In this document: positions 7,089 through 16,423 of the stretch, piece after piece
Position numbering within the stretch: position 1 is the first letter of the stretch
Layout of the letters: each line of letters opens with the position of its first letter
NCBI RefSeq assembly: GCF_020524485.1
Contig: NZ_JAIVLF010000001.1
Span: forward strand, 1,054,001-1,118,000
Origin: Novosphingobium profundi
GTDB lineage: Bacteria; Pseudomonadota; Alphaproteobacteria; Sphingomonadales; Sphingomonadaceae
DNA: 64,000 nt
Direction of reading: 5' to 3'
Position numbers and translations under genes: made by a program
The notes under the pieces: generated by a model
The model's input: only the letters and a program-made list of their open reading frames with translations
What the model was told of the DNA's origin: nothing
The model's database searches: none

Positions 7089-9308
7089 ATGGCCAAGAAA
7101 CCCGGCCGGCGCCCCGCATCCGGCGCGTCCCCCCGCAAGAAGTCGCCGTCCAAGCCGCCGCTGGCGCGTCGCATCGTGCGCGGCGTTCTCATCTGGGGCA
7201 CGGCGCTGGCGCTACTCGGCGCCATCTTCCTTGGCACGGCCGTGTTCTTCACCATGCGCGAGCTGCCGGGGATGACCTCGCTCAAGAGCAGTCAGAACGG
7301 GCAGATGATCGTGGTGCGGGCGAACGACGGCTCCGAGCTCGTCTCGCTGGGCCCCAGCTACGGCAAGTGGCTGAGTTACGACCAGATTCCCAAGGTGATG
7401 AAGGACGCCATCGTCTCCACCGAGGACCGGCGTTTCCGCGATCACATCGGTGTCGACCCGGTGGCGCTGGCGCGCATCTTCAAGGTCCGTGTGGAGCGCG
7501 GGCACTTCCGCGAAGGCGCTTCCACGATCACCCAGCAACTGGCGCGCAACATCTTCCTCAACAACGCCCGGACCTTCGGGCGCAAGGGCCGTGAGATGAT
7601 CCTGGCGCTCGCCATGGAGCGCAAGTTCAGCAAGGACCAGATCCTCGAGCTCTATCTCAACAAGGTCTACTTTGGCGGAGGTGCTTATGGCATCGACGCG
7701 GCAAGCCGCAAGTTCTTCGGCCACCCCGCGACCGAGCTCTCGACCGGCGAGGCGGCCATCATCGCAGGTCTGGTGAAGGCGCCGTCCCACTATTCCCCGA
7801 CCGCCGACGTCGAAGCCTCGATCGGGCGCGGCAAGGTCGTGCTCGGCCTCATGGCGGAAACGGGCGCGATTTCGCAGGCCGAAGCCAATTCGATCGACCT
7901 CACCCAGATCGAGATGGCGGTTGATGCCGGGCAGAACTCGGTGCGCTACTTCACCGACTGGGCGCTGCCCCAGCTCGACATGCTGCTGCCTGAAACCAGC
8001 GAGCCGATCGAAGTGTGGACGACGCTCGACCCCAAGATGCAGGAGGCCGCGACCAAGGCCGTCGATGCCAACGCGCCCAAGGGCGCACAGGGGGCACTCG
8101 TCAGCCTTGACCGCGATGGCGGCGTGCTGGCGATGGTGGGCGGCACCGACTACGTCACCTCGAACTACAACCGCGCGACGAGCGCGGTGCGCCAGCCCGG
8201 TTCGGCCTGGAAGCTGTTTGTCTACATGGCCGCGTTGGAAGCGGGCTACACACCCGATGACACCGTGGTCGACGAGCCGGTCACCATCGATGGCTGGAGC
8301 CCGCAGAACGCCAACCGCAAGTATTCGGGCGAGATCGACGTGCGCACGGCCTTTGCCTATTCCAAGAACACCATCGCGGCCAAGCTGGGTTCGGAAGTGG
8401 GCTTCGGGACGGTGGCCAGCATGGCGCGCCGCTTTGGTATCTCGACGCCGGTTTCCACCAATCCTTCGATGGTGCTGGGGACCTCGGAAGTGCGCGTGAT
8501 CGACATGACGCAGGCCTTTGCTGCCGTCTCGGCCGGGGGCACGTCGGTCGAACCCTTTGGTATCCGCAAGGTCACCACGACCTCGGGCGAAGTCCTCTAC
8601 GAGCACAAGTCGGTCCAGGGCCAGATGCTGGTCCCGCCCTATGTGGCCGCCGGTATCACCGACCTGCTCCAGACGACGGTGGCCACCGGCACTGGCCGAG
8701 CGGCGCAGATCGGACGCCCGGTCGCGGGCAAGACGGGTACGACGTCCTCCAACAAGGACGGCTGGTTCCTGGGCTTCTCGAGCGGGATCACGACAGGTGT
8801 ATGGATGGGCCGCGACGATGCCAAGCGCGTGGCGGGCCTGTCGGGCGGACACGCGCCCGCCCGCGCCTTCCATGACTACATGGCGGTCGCGGTAAAGGGC
8901 CGTCCGGTCGAGCAGTTCGAGACCGAGCTCAAGTTGCCCGAATGGCAGCTGGAGCCCGACGACGAATACCTCCAGGGTGATCCGGACGAGTACTATTACG
9001 TCGATGAGTACGGTAACGTCGTCTACCCCGACGCGCAGGGCCCTGGTGCGAACGGCGATGAGCCGCTTTACGAGGACGGTTCGGGAGTTGGCGATCCGGC
9101 CTATGGGCCAGGGCCCGCTCCGGCTTATGCCCCGGCACCCGCTCCGCAGGGACCGGCCGCGGCGACCGATGATTTCCTCAACCGCGCGACCGGCCGTCAG
9201 CCCAATGGGCCTCCTCCCGTCAACGTGACACGAGGGCAGGGCAGTCCGCGTCCGGTGCGCACACCCCCGCCTCCGGCGCCCGCAGCGCCGGGGCAGGTAC
9301 CTTACTAG
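7089..9308 (+). CDS. Bifunctional penicillin-binding protein 1A family (GT51 + transpeptidase)
   Basis: Class A PBP that polymerises lipid II and cross-links peptidoglycan on the periplasmic face of the inner membrane; 739 aa. It has a basic cytoplasmic tail, one membrane anchor (about residues 32-55), then the GT51 domain with STEDRRFRDH (catalytic Glu112) and GASTITQQLARN. The transpeptidase domain has SAWK (nucleophile Ser372), SKN in AYSKNTIA, and KTGT at Lys548. The last 110 residues or so are an acidic, Tyr/Pro/Ala-rich low-complexity tail. The ATG at 7089 is 27 nt after a purine-rich stretch; no better start is seen. It is transcribed alone and ends at a bidirectional terminator. Confidence 0.93.
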   Translation: MAKKPGRRPASGASPRKKSPSKPPLARRIVRGVLIWGTALALLGAIFLGTAVFFTMRELPGMTSLKSSQNGQMIVVRANDGSELVSLGPSYGKWLSYDQIPKVMKDAIVSTEDRRFRDHIGVDPVALARIFKVRVERGHFREGASTITQQLARNIFLNNARTFGRKGREMILALAMERKFSKDQILELYLNKVYFGGGAYGIDAASRKFFGHPATELSTGEAAIIAGLVKAPSHYSPTADVEASIGRGKVVLGLMAETGAISQAEANSIDLTQIEMAVDAGQNSVRYFTDWALPQLDMLLPETSEPIEVWTTLDPKMQEAATKAVDANAPKGAQGALVSLDRDGGVLAMVGGTDYVTSNYNRATSAVRQPGSAWKLFVYMAALEAGYTPDDTVVDEPVTIDGWSPQNANRKYSGEIDVRTAFAYSKNTIAAKLGSEVGFGTVASMARRFGISTPVSTNPSMVLGTSEVRVIDMTQAFAAVSAGGTSVEPFGIRKVTTTSGEVLYEHKSVQGQMLVPPYVAAGITDLLQTTVATGTGRAAQIGRPVAGKTGTTSSNKDGWFLGFSSGITTGVWMGRDDAKRVAGLSGGHAPARAFHDYMAVAVKGRPVEQFETELKLPEWQLEPDDEYLQGDPDEYYYVDEYGNVVYPDAQGPGANGDEPLYEDGSGVGDPAYGPGPAPAYAPAPAPQGPAAATDDFLNRATGRQPNGPPPVNVTRGQGSPRPVRTPPPPAPAAPGQVPY

Positions 9309-9321
9309 CGATGTTCAGGAG

Positions 9322-9351
9322 CGGGGGCGGACCGGACAGGATCCGCCCCCG
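9322..9351. terminator. Bidirectional terminator between PBP1A gene and astB
   Basis: A perfect 10-bp stem (9322-9331 / 9342-9351, CGGGGGCGGA and its complement) with a 10-nt loop in the 50-bp gap between two convergent genes. Confidence 0.65.
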
Positions 9352-9358
9352 TTGCCGT

Positions 9359-10621
9359 TCAGAAGCTGTCCCGGTCGAGCTCGGGAAGGTCGAGCGCGGT
9401 GCAAAGAGCCGCGCGCGCGGCGATGCACTGGGCCCAGAGCTCGGGGCTCGCGAGGTCGTCAGGCGCGATCGTCTCGGGCCAGTGGGCCTTGACCACGGCG
9501 GCGATGGCGTCGAGCTTCTCGGGCGTCGCAAGAAAACGTGGGTCCACGTCGGCCGGATCGGCGACCACGCGCAGGCGCAGGCAGGCAGGACCGCCGCCGT
9601 TCGCCATGGATTCGCGCAGGTCGTGCACGAAGAGCTGGCGGATTGGGCCATTGCCCGCGACATGGGCTTCCAGCCAGTTCCATACCGCAGGTGTCTCGCG
9701 CGCTTCGCCGGGGAGCACCAGCGCGGCCTCGCCCGAGGGCAGCGTCACCAACTGGGCGTTGAAGAGGTAGGACGTGATCGCATCGGCAAGGCTGACCGCG
9801 TGGGCGGGCACTTCGACAATCTCGATCTCGGGCAGCTTGGCGCGTAGTTCGGAATAAAGCGCGTCCTTGTTGGCAAAGGCCTGCTCGTGCGTGAAGAGCA
9901 CACGCTCGTTGGCGACCGCGACGACGTCGTTGTGGAAGGCGCCCGCCGCGATGGCCTCGGGCGACTGGAGCGCGAAGACGGTGCGGGCGGGATCGAGCCC
10001 GTGGCGCCGTGCGATGGCCTCACTCGCCTCACGGTGCTGGCGCGCGGGGAAGGGGCCGCCGGTCTCGCCGTAGACGAAGACCTCAATGCCCGGCGCGTCA
10101 TGGCGTGCGCACAGGCGCATGTGGTTGGCCGCGCCCTCGTCGCCGAACGGTGCCGGGACCGGCGCGTGAACGGCAAACGCCTCTTCGTCCGCAAAGGCGA
10201 GGAGGAGCTGTGCCAGTGTCTCGCGCCATTCGTGGCTGCGGTGGGGCATGGTGACCAGATTGGCGACGGTGATGTGGCATCGGCCATCGGCGCAATCCGA
10301 AGCCGGGCTGACCGTACCCGCGTTTGCGGCCCACATCGAGGAGGCGGACAGCGCGTTGGCGCGCAGCGCGGGACTGGCCGCTTCGATGGTCGTGCCCAGC
10401 TGCCTCAGCCAGCCCTCGTCGGGGCGGCGCTGGGGCAGGAACAGGCCCTGCGGCAAGCCGCGTTCAAGGTTCGCGCGCATCTTGGCAATGCCCTGGAGAG
10501 CAGCTTCGCGCGGACGGGCAATCTTGCCGGTGTTCTTGGCCGAGGCGAGATTGCCCAGGCTAAGACCGGCGTAGTTGTGGCTGGGGCCGACGATGCCGTC
10601 GAAGTTGATTTCGGTGATCAT
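9359..10621 (-). CDS. astB: N-succinylarginine dihydrolase AstB
   Basis: Second step of the arginine succinyltransferase pathway: converts N2-succinylarginine to N2-succinylornithine, two ammonia and CO2. The protein is 420 aa and soluble. Its start, EINFDGIVGPSHNYAGLSLG, and the GLPQGLFLPQRRP segment are characteristic of AstB in the guanidino-modifying amidinotransferase superfamily. It begins 14 bp after astA on the same strand, so the two are co-transcribed. Only astA and astB of the ast genes are in this window; astC, astD and astE must lie elsewhere or be replaced. Confidence 0.95.
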   Translation of the reverse strand: MITEINFDGIVGPSHNYAGLSLGNLASAKNTGKIARPREAALQGIAKMRANLERGLPQGLFLPQRRPDEGWLRQLGTTIEAASPALRANALSASSMWAANAGTVSPASDCADGRCHITVANLVTMPHRSHEWRETLAQLLLAFADEEAFAVHAPVPAPFGDEGAANHMRLCARHDAPGIEVFVYGETGGPFPARQHREASEAIARRHGLDPARTVFALQSPEAIAAGAFHNDVVAVANERVLFTHEQAFANKDALYSELRAKLPEIEIVEVPAHAVSLADAITSYLFNAQLVTLPSGEAALVLPGEARETPAVWNWLEAHVAGNGPIRQLFVHDLRESMANGGGPACLRLRVVADPADVDPRFLATPEKLDAIAAVVKAHWPETIAPDDLASPELWAQCIAARAALCTALDLPELDRDSF

Positions 10622-10635
10622 AGTGGGCGTCTTCC

Positions 10636-11658
10636 TCAGACGGGCGCGATGGTGACAGTGTCGCCGGGGGCGATTTGCAGGAGTGCGGCGCTTTCCGCGT
10701 CAAGCGTGATCGCGCCGCTGCCCGCTTCGTCGACCTGGGCAAGACAAGCCCGGAAATCGGCGAGCTTGCCGCACGAGACGATGTGGCTGGGCGGATCCTC
10801 GCTGGCCGCGCTCAGGCTGGCGACACGCACGTCCTGGGCGTCCTGGATGGTCCGAATGCGGTCGGTCTCGGCCATCATCGAGGGGCCCCCGTCGAAGATG
10901 TCGACATAGTTCTGGAAGGCAAAGCCCTCGCTCTCCAGCATGCGCTTGGCGGGGCGCCCGGAATAGTGCGGCTGGCCCATGACCTGCCGCGCGGCCTCGG
11001 AGAGGAGCGCGGTGTAAATCGGGTGCTTGGGCATGAGATCGGCGATGAACTGGTGGCCGTGGCGCGCGTTGAACTCGTCCGCGTCGCGAAAGGACATGTC
11101 GAAGAAGCGCCCGGCCAGCCCGTCCCAGAAGGGCGAGTTGCCGGCATCGTCAATGGCGCCGCGCAGTTCCGCCAGCGTGCGGTCGGCAAAGCGTGCGCGG
11201 TGCCCGCGCATGAACAGGTAACGGCTGCGTGCGAGCAGTTTGCCTACTCCGCTCGCGCGTTCGCCTGCATCGAGGAACAGGCCGCCCACCTCGCTCGACC
11301 CATCCAGGTCGGTGCACAGCGTCAGCATTTCGGCACGGAAAGTTCGGTCGAGCTCCTTGGAGTGCTGGGTGATGCGCCCGATGCGGTAGGAGTAGAAGGG
11401 GTACTTGATGCCCACCTGCGAGAAGATCTGGCAGGTCCCGGCAATGCGCCCGGTCTCGGTGTTTTCCAGGATGAAGAGAAAGAGATCGTCGCCCAGAGCC
11501 TCTTCGGTGCGGCCGAAGGAGGCGGCCGCCGTCTGCAGCTTGGTGCGCAGGGTGGGGCGGTCGGGCGGCAGATTGGTGAAGCCACCGCCCGTCGACTTGG
11601 CCATGCGGTAGAGCGCTTCGAGATCCTTTTCGCGGGCAGGGCGCAGAAGGAAGGTCAT
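10636..11658 (-). CDS. astA: Arginine N-succinyltransferase AstA
   Basis: First step of the arginine succinyltransferase pathway: transfers succinyl from succinyl-CoA to arginine. The protein is 340 aa; the start FLLRPAREKDLEALYRMA and STGGGFTNLPPDRPTL are typical of AstA, a GNAT-fold enzyme, as are GLFLDAGERASGVGKLLARS and PHYSGRPAKRMLESEGF. The start codon overlaps the stop of the M20 hydrolase gene by 4 bp (ATGA), implying translational coupling; astB follows 14 bp downstream. The gene lies in a minus-strand block directly after the Entner-Doudoroff genes. Confidence 0.96.
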   Translation of the reverse strand: MTFLLRPAREKDLEALYRMAKSTGGGFTNLPPDRPTLRTKLQTAAASFGRTEEALGDDLFLFILENTETGRIAGTCQIFSQVGIKYPFYSYRIGRITQHSKELDRTFRAEMLTLCTDLDGSSEVGGLFLDAGERASGVGKLLARSRYLFMRGHRARFADRTLAELRGAIDDAGNSPFWDGLAGRFFDMSFRDADEFNARHGHQFIADLMPKHPIYTALLSEAARQVMGQPHYSGRPAKRMLESEGFAFQNYVDIFDGGPSMMAETDRIRTIQDAQDVRVASLSAASEDPPSHIVSCGKLADFRACLAQVDEAGSGAITLDAESAALLQIAPGDTVTIAPV

Positions 11659-12860
11659 TCAGGCAGGCCTTTGCGGTCAATGCGGTGGAGAACAAGCGCA
11701 GTCAGCTGCGCGCGGGGGGCGAGCGAAGAGGCGAGCATGAACTCGTCGGGCGAATGGATAGCGCCGCCCAGAACCCCCATGGTGTCGAGGACAGGGACGC
11801 CAGTGGCCGCGATGTTGTTGCCATCGCACACCCCGCCTGTGTCTTTCCAGCTCATCGCCTGGCCCAGGTCCGCGGCGGCCTTCGAGACGACGCCATAGAG
11901 GGCATCGGTCCGGTTCGAGATCGGCTTGGGCGGGCGCGAGACGCCGCCGTGGACGTGGATCGCGACTTCGTGAAGGCGGGTGACCTCGGCAATCGCGGCC
12001 TCGACCAGCGCCTCGGCGGCTTCGGCCAGTTCGGGCGTGCGCGGGCGCAGGTTGAAGTGGAGGATGGCGAGGTCGGGCACGGTGTTGTTGGGGCCGCCAC
12101 CCTCGATCCGGGCGGGGTTCACCGACAAGCCGTCGCGCCGTCCCGCGGCAAGGCGCAGGGCCAGGTCGCTGGCGGCCAGGATGGCGTTGCGTCCGTCCTC
12201 CGGGTTGCGCCCTGCATGGGCCGAGCGGCCGTGGATCACCACCGCGTAGTTGCCTGAGCCGGGCCGCGCGCGGGCCATCGAGCCATCGGGAAGCGCAGGC
12301 TCGTAGGTAAGGGCAAAGAGCTTGTCCTTCGCAAGCCGGGCAATGAGCGCGTTCGAGGAGAGCGAGCCTGTCTCCTCATCGGCGTTGATCATCACGTCAT
12401 AGCCCAGCGTCGGCTGCGCCTTCTCGTAGGCCAGAAGCCCTTCGAGCATGAGCGCGAGGCCGCCCTTCATGTCCGCAGTGCCGGGGCCGTGCAGGGTGTC
12501 GCCATCCAGCCAGTCGCAGGTCTGGAAGGGGTGCTCCCGGGCATAGACCGTGTCCATATGGCCGGTCAGGATCACGCGGCGTGCCGCCTCGGGCCGGACC
12601 GAAAGGACGAGGTGGCGCCCGTGCGGCTGGGCCCGCGGCTTGCCTTCGCTGTCCACTTTCTCGACCGCGGTCGGTTCGACGAGCGAGAGCTCGCCGGGCA
12701 ACTGCGCGAAGGCTTCTCCCAGCTTGTCCGCCATGGTGGCGAGGCCGTCCAAGTTGGCGGTTCCGCTGTTCACACCTGCCCAGTCGAGCGTGCGCGCCTC
12801 GATCGGCGCGCGTTCGATGGGCGCGATCAGCGCCTGTTCCTCGTGGGTCAGTCCGGTCAT
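11655..12860 (-). CDS. M20 family metallohydrolase coupled to astA
   Basis: Zinc-dependent amidohydrolase/peptidase of the M20 family (carboxypeptidase G2 / ArgE / DapE type), 401 aa, no signal peptide. Metal ligands and catalytic residues are visible in LTGHMDTVY, PGTADMKGG, INADEETGS and IHSPDEF near the end; the dimerisation lid carries HGRSAHAGRNPEDGRNA. The ATG at 12860 has AAAGGAG 8 nt upstream. Its stop overlaps the astA start, so it belongs to the ast operon. A role in deacylating a succinylated intermediate is possible because no astE is adjacent, but that is inference from position; glutamate carboxypeptidase activity is the alternative. Confidence 0.8.
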   Translation of the reverse strand: MTGLTHEEQALIAPIERAPIEARTLDWAGVNSGTANLDGLATMADKLGEAFAQLPGELSLVEPTAVEKVDSEGKPRAQPHGRHLVLSVRPEAARRVILTGHMDTVYAREHPFQTCDWLDGDTLHGPGTADMKGGLALMLEGLLAYEKAQPTLGYDVMINADEETGSLSSNALIARLAKDKLFALTYEPALPDGSMARARPGSGNYAVVIHGRSAHAGRNPEDGRNAILAASDLALRLAAGRRDGLSVNPARIEGGGPNNTVPDLAILHFNLRPRTPELAEAAEALVEAAIAEVTRLHEVAIHVHGGVSRPPKPISNRTDALYGVVSKAAADLGQAMSWKDTGGVCDGNNIAATGVPVLDTMGVLGGAIHSPDEFMLASSLAPRAQLTALVLHRIDRKGLPE

Positions 12861-12957
12861 CCGGCGCGCTCCTTTCCCTGTTTGATCATTTTTCGAGTAC
12901 GAAACATAATTATAACGGGAGGGCAAGCACGGGGTTCCGGCTCAGATGTGAGTATGA

Positions 12958-15744
12958 TTAGCCATGGGCCCCGAACTCGTTGGCGATGGCGGTGGTGATG
13001 CGAAGGCCCAGTGCATGGCTGCGCTCGATCGGCTGGATGTAGTCCTCGTGGATCTGGCCATAGCCGGCCGCGCTGCCATCGGGGTATTCGCTGGGCTCGT
13101 CGATCTCGAAGTCCTGGATCGAGGGGAAGTGGATCGGGAAGGCCCGGCGCAGCTGCGCCAGAGCATCTTCGGTGCGCAGGGTGAAGACCATCTCCAGCAC
13201 GTCGTCGCGGCTGATGTCGTTGGCGCGGCTGAAGGCCGGGACCATGACCGCGCGCAGGAACATGTGCTTCATCAGCGCAATACGCAGGGCCTGGAGCACA
13301 CCGAGCGAGCGGCGGGTGTGCTCGCGGTCGGGGAGGGGCTGCTCGTCAGGGACAAGGTCCATAAGCTTGTGCAGCTTCATCGCGTCCACCCGCAGGCGCG
13401 AGGCGAGGCGGCGAAAGACGCCGGTGCGGTCATCCTTGGTTAGGTACTCGCCGATCTTGAGGCAGGCATCGGTGATGTACTGCTCATCGCCACGGTATGG
13501 ACGGCTGGCCCAGTAGGCAGAGTTGAACAGTTCGCCATAGGCGCCCACCGTCTTGATCGAGGCAATGGAATCGGCCGCGCGCACAAGGCGCATGATCTGG
13601 CGGCCGCGCGCGCTGTCCTTCAGGAGCTCGGCGATCTCCTCGACGTTGCCATCTGCCGCCGTGCCCACGCCCGCGATCACGTTGACCGGGTAGCCCAGCT
13701 GCTGGAGGATCGCGTTGTGCGGGATCGCGCGGATCTGGCGCAGGTTCATCGTGCGGTCCGAGGCGAGGTCGGACTGGCGGCGCGACTTGCGGCTGCCGGT
13801 GTCGTTCAGCATGCCCAGGCCAAAGGCCGTGATCGCGCGGGAATAAGTGCTCGATTCCAGGTGTGCGTGCTGCACGCTGCGGATGTTGCGGTAGAAGTCG
13901 AGGCTGAGGTCGGTCCGCCGGTAGAAGACGTCGGTCTGCGCGTCGGGGTCCGCGCCCCACAGCGGCCGCTCGGCCATGCGGGTAAGCGTTGCGAGCGCAA
14001 GCTCGTCCGAGCCGAACCACAAGTAGCCATCGCCGCCCTGGAAGGAGACTTCGGGTTCCAGCTTGATCCCGGCGCGCAGGAAGCGGCGGCGGGCCCAGGG
14101 CGACATCTGCCAGTCGAAACGGTCATCGACGCTGGAGGGATGGCAGCCGCGCCCCATGGATTCGCCGCCGGTGTTGAAGATGAGCGCGGCAACATCGGTC
14201 ATGGCGTTGGCCGCCATGGCTTCGGCCAAGCGTCCCTGCAGACGCTCGATGGCAAGCGCGGCCGGGATCTGCCCAACGAAGCGGCCCGCGTCGGAAAAAC
14301 CGGTCTGGATGCAGATCCGGCCGCGCAGGCGCGCGTAGTCGCGGAAGGCCGGTTCGGCGAGGACGGCGTCGAGGAAGCGGCCGCCATGTTCGAGCGCGGT
14401 CTCGGTCTCGAAGAGGGGCGAGACATCGACCATGTCCTCTATCCCGAACTTGCGCGCGAAATAGAGTGCGGCGAGCACTGTGGTGGGCTGTTCGCACTCG
14501 GCCACCAGCATACGGATCGGGGAATCGGCGTCGATGTGCGCCAGGATCTGCGCCATGGCGAGGAACTGGCGCACTGCGGTGCTGTTCTCGATGGCGAGGG
14601 CCGCGAAGTTGGACTTCACCGGCTTCACTTCGGCCAGCAGCTCGCGCATGCGCATGAGCGCGGCCTGGCTGGAGAGCGAGAGCTTGCCGTCGGGATCAAT
14701 GCGGCGGCGGATCGCGTTCTGGAGCTGGGAGGCGTTCACGCGAAAGTGAATGCCGCCCATGCCCAGGCCGTCGGCGCGCATCGCGGCGGCGACAACCAGC
14801 AGGTCGCGCGCGGTTTCATGCCCGGCGTGGCGGGCTTCCTCTTCCAGTTCGACGATGATGCCATCGAGGCTGACGAGCTTGTCGGGATGCGCGGCGGTGA
14901 GCGCGTTGGCCGCCTTGGACAGCGCGCCGGGATCGGAGAAATCCTCTGCAAAAAGGGTGGCCATCTCGGAGGTGTGGGCGGCCGCGCGCGCCAGACGCCC
15001 GGCGATCTCGGGTTCTAGCGCCTCGAGGCTGGCGGCATAGCCTTCGAGCCGCATCGCCTTTTCCTGAAGGCGGTAGCGGATCGAGGTGTTCCACGAGATG
15101 TCGGTGCGCCCGTCCATGTCGTAACCGACCCAGGTCGCAAAGCGCACGGGGCAGGGCTGGAGGCTCTTCCAGCGCTTGGGCCAGCGCGTAGCGGCGAGAT
15201 CAAAGAGGCGCCCGGCGATGCGGTCGCGCGCCTTCTGACCCCGCCCCAGCGCGGCCATGGCCTTGGTGTGTTCGTAGTCGAGAGTGATGGTGTCGCGGGT
15301 GGCATCGGCCGTGCAGACGCTGGCCTGCGAGAAGTCGCCGGTTGAGGCAGAGCCCGCGACCGCCTCGGTCTGGGCCTGCGTCAGCAGGAAGGTCGGGTGC
15401 GCGGTGAAGACGACGTGTCCGGCCGGGCGCTGCCAGCGCGCGGCAAAGGCAGTGAAGTCGTCCTCGCTGGCTGCGGTGTCGAGCGCGGTGTCGTTCGCTT
15501 CGGGGGTGAGCGTGCCCAGGATCCGGTCGAGCCGGGCGGCCCGGGCGCGCAGGCCCTCGCACTCCATTTCGGCGACCAGGGCCTCGATGTGGTCGAGCGA
15601 CATCTCCCCGTTTTCCAGCTTGCGCGAGAGTTCGAGCCCCAGCTGGAAAACGGGATTGTAGAGCGGCGTTTGCGCTGTGAGCTTGTGCAGTTCACGAAGG
15701 CGGGCGGTGAGGTCCTCGACGGTGGTGAGGGCGGGTCCGGTCAT
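12958..15744 (-). CDS. Divergent phosphoenolpyruvate carboxylase-like protein
   Basis: At 928 aa it has the length and overall pattern of PEP carboxylase, which adds bicarbonate to PEP to give oxaloacetate, but several signature motifs are changed. The canonical TAHPTE is TAHPTF here, GGDRDGNP becomes GYDMDGRTD, the GYSDS-type motif becomes TGFSDAGR, and the mobile loop HGRGG-GRGG becomes TGGESMGRGCHP. The usual C-terminal NTG is replaced by FGAHG. The second of two ATGs (15744) is preferred because AAGGAG lies 8 nt upstream; the other is 15750. It follows eda by about 50 bp in the Entner-Doudoroff run, suggesting an anaplerotic role. Enzyme activity is unproven. Confidence 0.65.
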   Translation of the reverse strand: MTGPALTTVEDLTARLRELHKLTAQTPLYNPVFQLGLELSRKLENGEMSLDHIEALVAEMECEGLRARAARLDRILGTLTPEANDTALDTAASEDDFTAFAARWQRPAGHVVFTAHPTFLLTQAQTEAVAGSASTGDFSQASVCTADATRDTITLDYEHTKAMAALGRGQKARDRIAGRLFDLAATRWPKRWKSLQPCPVRFATWVGYDMDGRTDISWNTSIRYRLQEKAMRLEGYAASLEALEPEIAGRLARAAAHTSEMATLFAEDFSDPGALSKAANALTAAHPDKLVSLDGIIVELEEEARHAGHETARDLLVVAAAMRADGLGMGGIHFRVNASQLQNAIRRRIDPDGKLSLSSQAALMRMRELLAEVKPVKSNFAALAIENSTAVRQFLAMAQILAHIDADSPIRMLVAECEQPTTVLAALYFARKFGIEDMVDVSPLFETETALEHGGRFLDAVLAEPAFRDYARLRGRICIQTGFSDAGRFVGQIPAALAIERLQGRLAEAMAANAMTDVAALIFNTGGESMGRGCHPSSVDDRFDWQMSPWARRRFLRAGIKLEPEVSFQGGDGYLWFGSDELALATLTRMAERPLWGADPDAQTDVFYRRTDLSLDFYRNIRSVQHAHLESSTYSRAITAFGLGMLNDTGSRKSRRQSDLASDRTMNLRQIRAIPHNAILQQLGYPVNVIAGVGTAADGNVEEIAELLKDSARGRQIMRLVRAADSIASIKTVGAYGELFNSAYWASRPYRGDEQYITDACLKIGEYLTKDDRTGVFRRLASRLRVDAMKLHKLMDLVPDEQPLPDREHTRRSLGVLQALRIALMKHMFLRAVMVPAFSRANDISRDDVLEMVFTLRTEDALAQLRRAFPIHFPSIQDFEIDEPSEYPDGSAAGYGQIHEDYIQPIERSHALGLRITTAIANEFGAHG

Positions 15745-15796
15745 CGTCATGTCTCCTTCGCGAACTGCAGGCAGGTGGGGAGGAAAAGAGGTGGGA

Positions 15797-16423
15797 TCAG
15801 GCCTTCAGGGCAGCGGCCTCGCGTGCATCGGCCTCGATCTTGGCGACATCGGGCGTGCCCTTGGGCACCATCCAGCTGCCGCCCACACATATGACCGCAT
15901 CGAGCGCGAGCCAGTCGGGCGCGTTGGCGAGCGAGACGCCGCCGGTTGGGCAGAACTTGGCCGTCGCGAGCGGCGCCGAAATGGCCTTCAGGGCCGGGGG
16001 GCCTCCTGCCGCCATCGCCGGGAAGAACTTGAGGCGCTCAAAGCCCATGTCGAGCGCGAGCATGACGTCGGTTGCGTTCGATGTGCCCGGAAGCAGCGGG
16101 GCATCGGCCTTGAGCGCGGCTTCGCCAAGTTGCGGGGTGAGGCCGGGCGAGACGAGGAACTCCGCGCCTGCATCGAGCGCCTTTTCCATGTCGGTGGGGT
16201 TGAGCACGGTGCCTGCGCCCACGGTCGCGCCGGGAACGGTCTTCATCGCCTTGATGACGTCGAGCGCGCAGGGTGTGCGCAGCGTGACCTCCAGGGCAGG
16301 CAGGCCACCGGCGACGAGCGCCTCGGCGATTGGCACGGCGTGGGCCACATCCTCGATCACGAGGACGGGGACGACGGGGGCGAGGCGCATCACGGCCTCG
16401 ACGCGGGCTGCGTAGTCGGACAT
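15797..16423 (-). CDS. eda: KDPG aldolase Eda
   Basis: Cleaves 2-keto-3-deoxy-6-phosphogluconate to pyruvate and glyceraldehyde 3-phosphate, the last step specific to the Entner-Doudoroff pathway. The 208-aa class I aldolase has the acid/base Glu45 in ALEVTLRT and the Schiff-base Lys132 in RLKFFPA, plus CPTGGVS. The start codon overlaps the glk stop by one base (TGATG), so translation is coupled. Gene order zwf-edd-glk-eda gives the whole route from glucose to triose phosphate and pyruvate. Confidence 0.96.
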   Translation of the reverse strand: MSDYAARVEAVMRLAPVVPVLVIEDVAHAVPIAEALVAGGLPALEVTLRTPCALDVIKAMKTVPGATVGAGTVLNPTDMEKALDAGAEFLVSPGLTPQLGEAALKADAPLLPGTSNATDVMLALDMGFERLKFFPAMAAGGPPALKAISAPLATAKFCPTGGVSLANAPDWLALDAVICVGGSWMVPKGTPDVAKIEADAREAAALKA

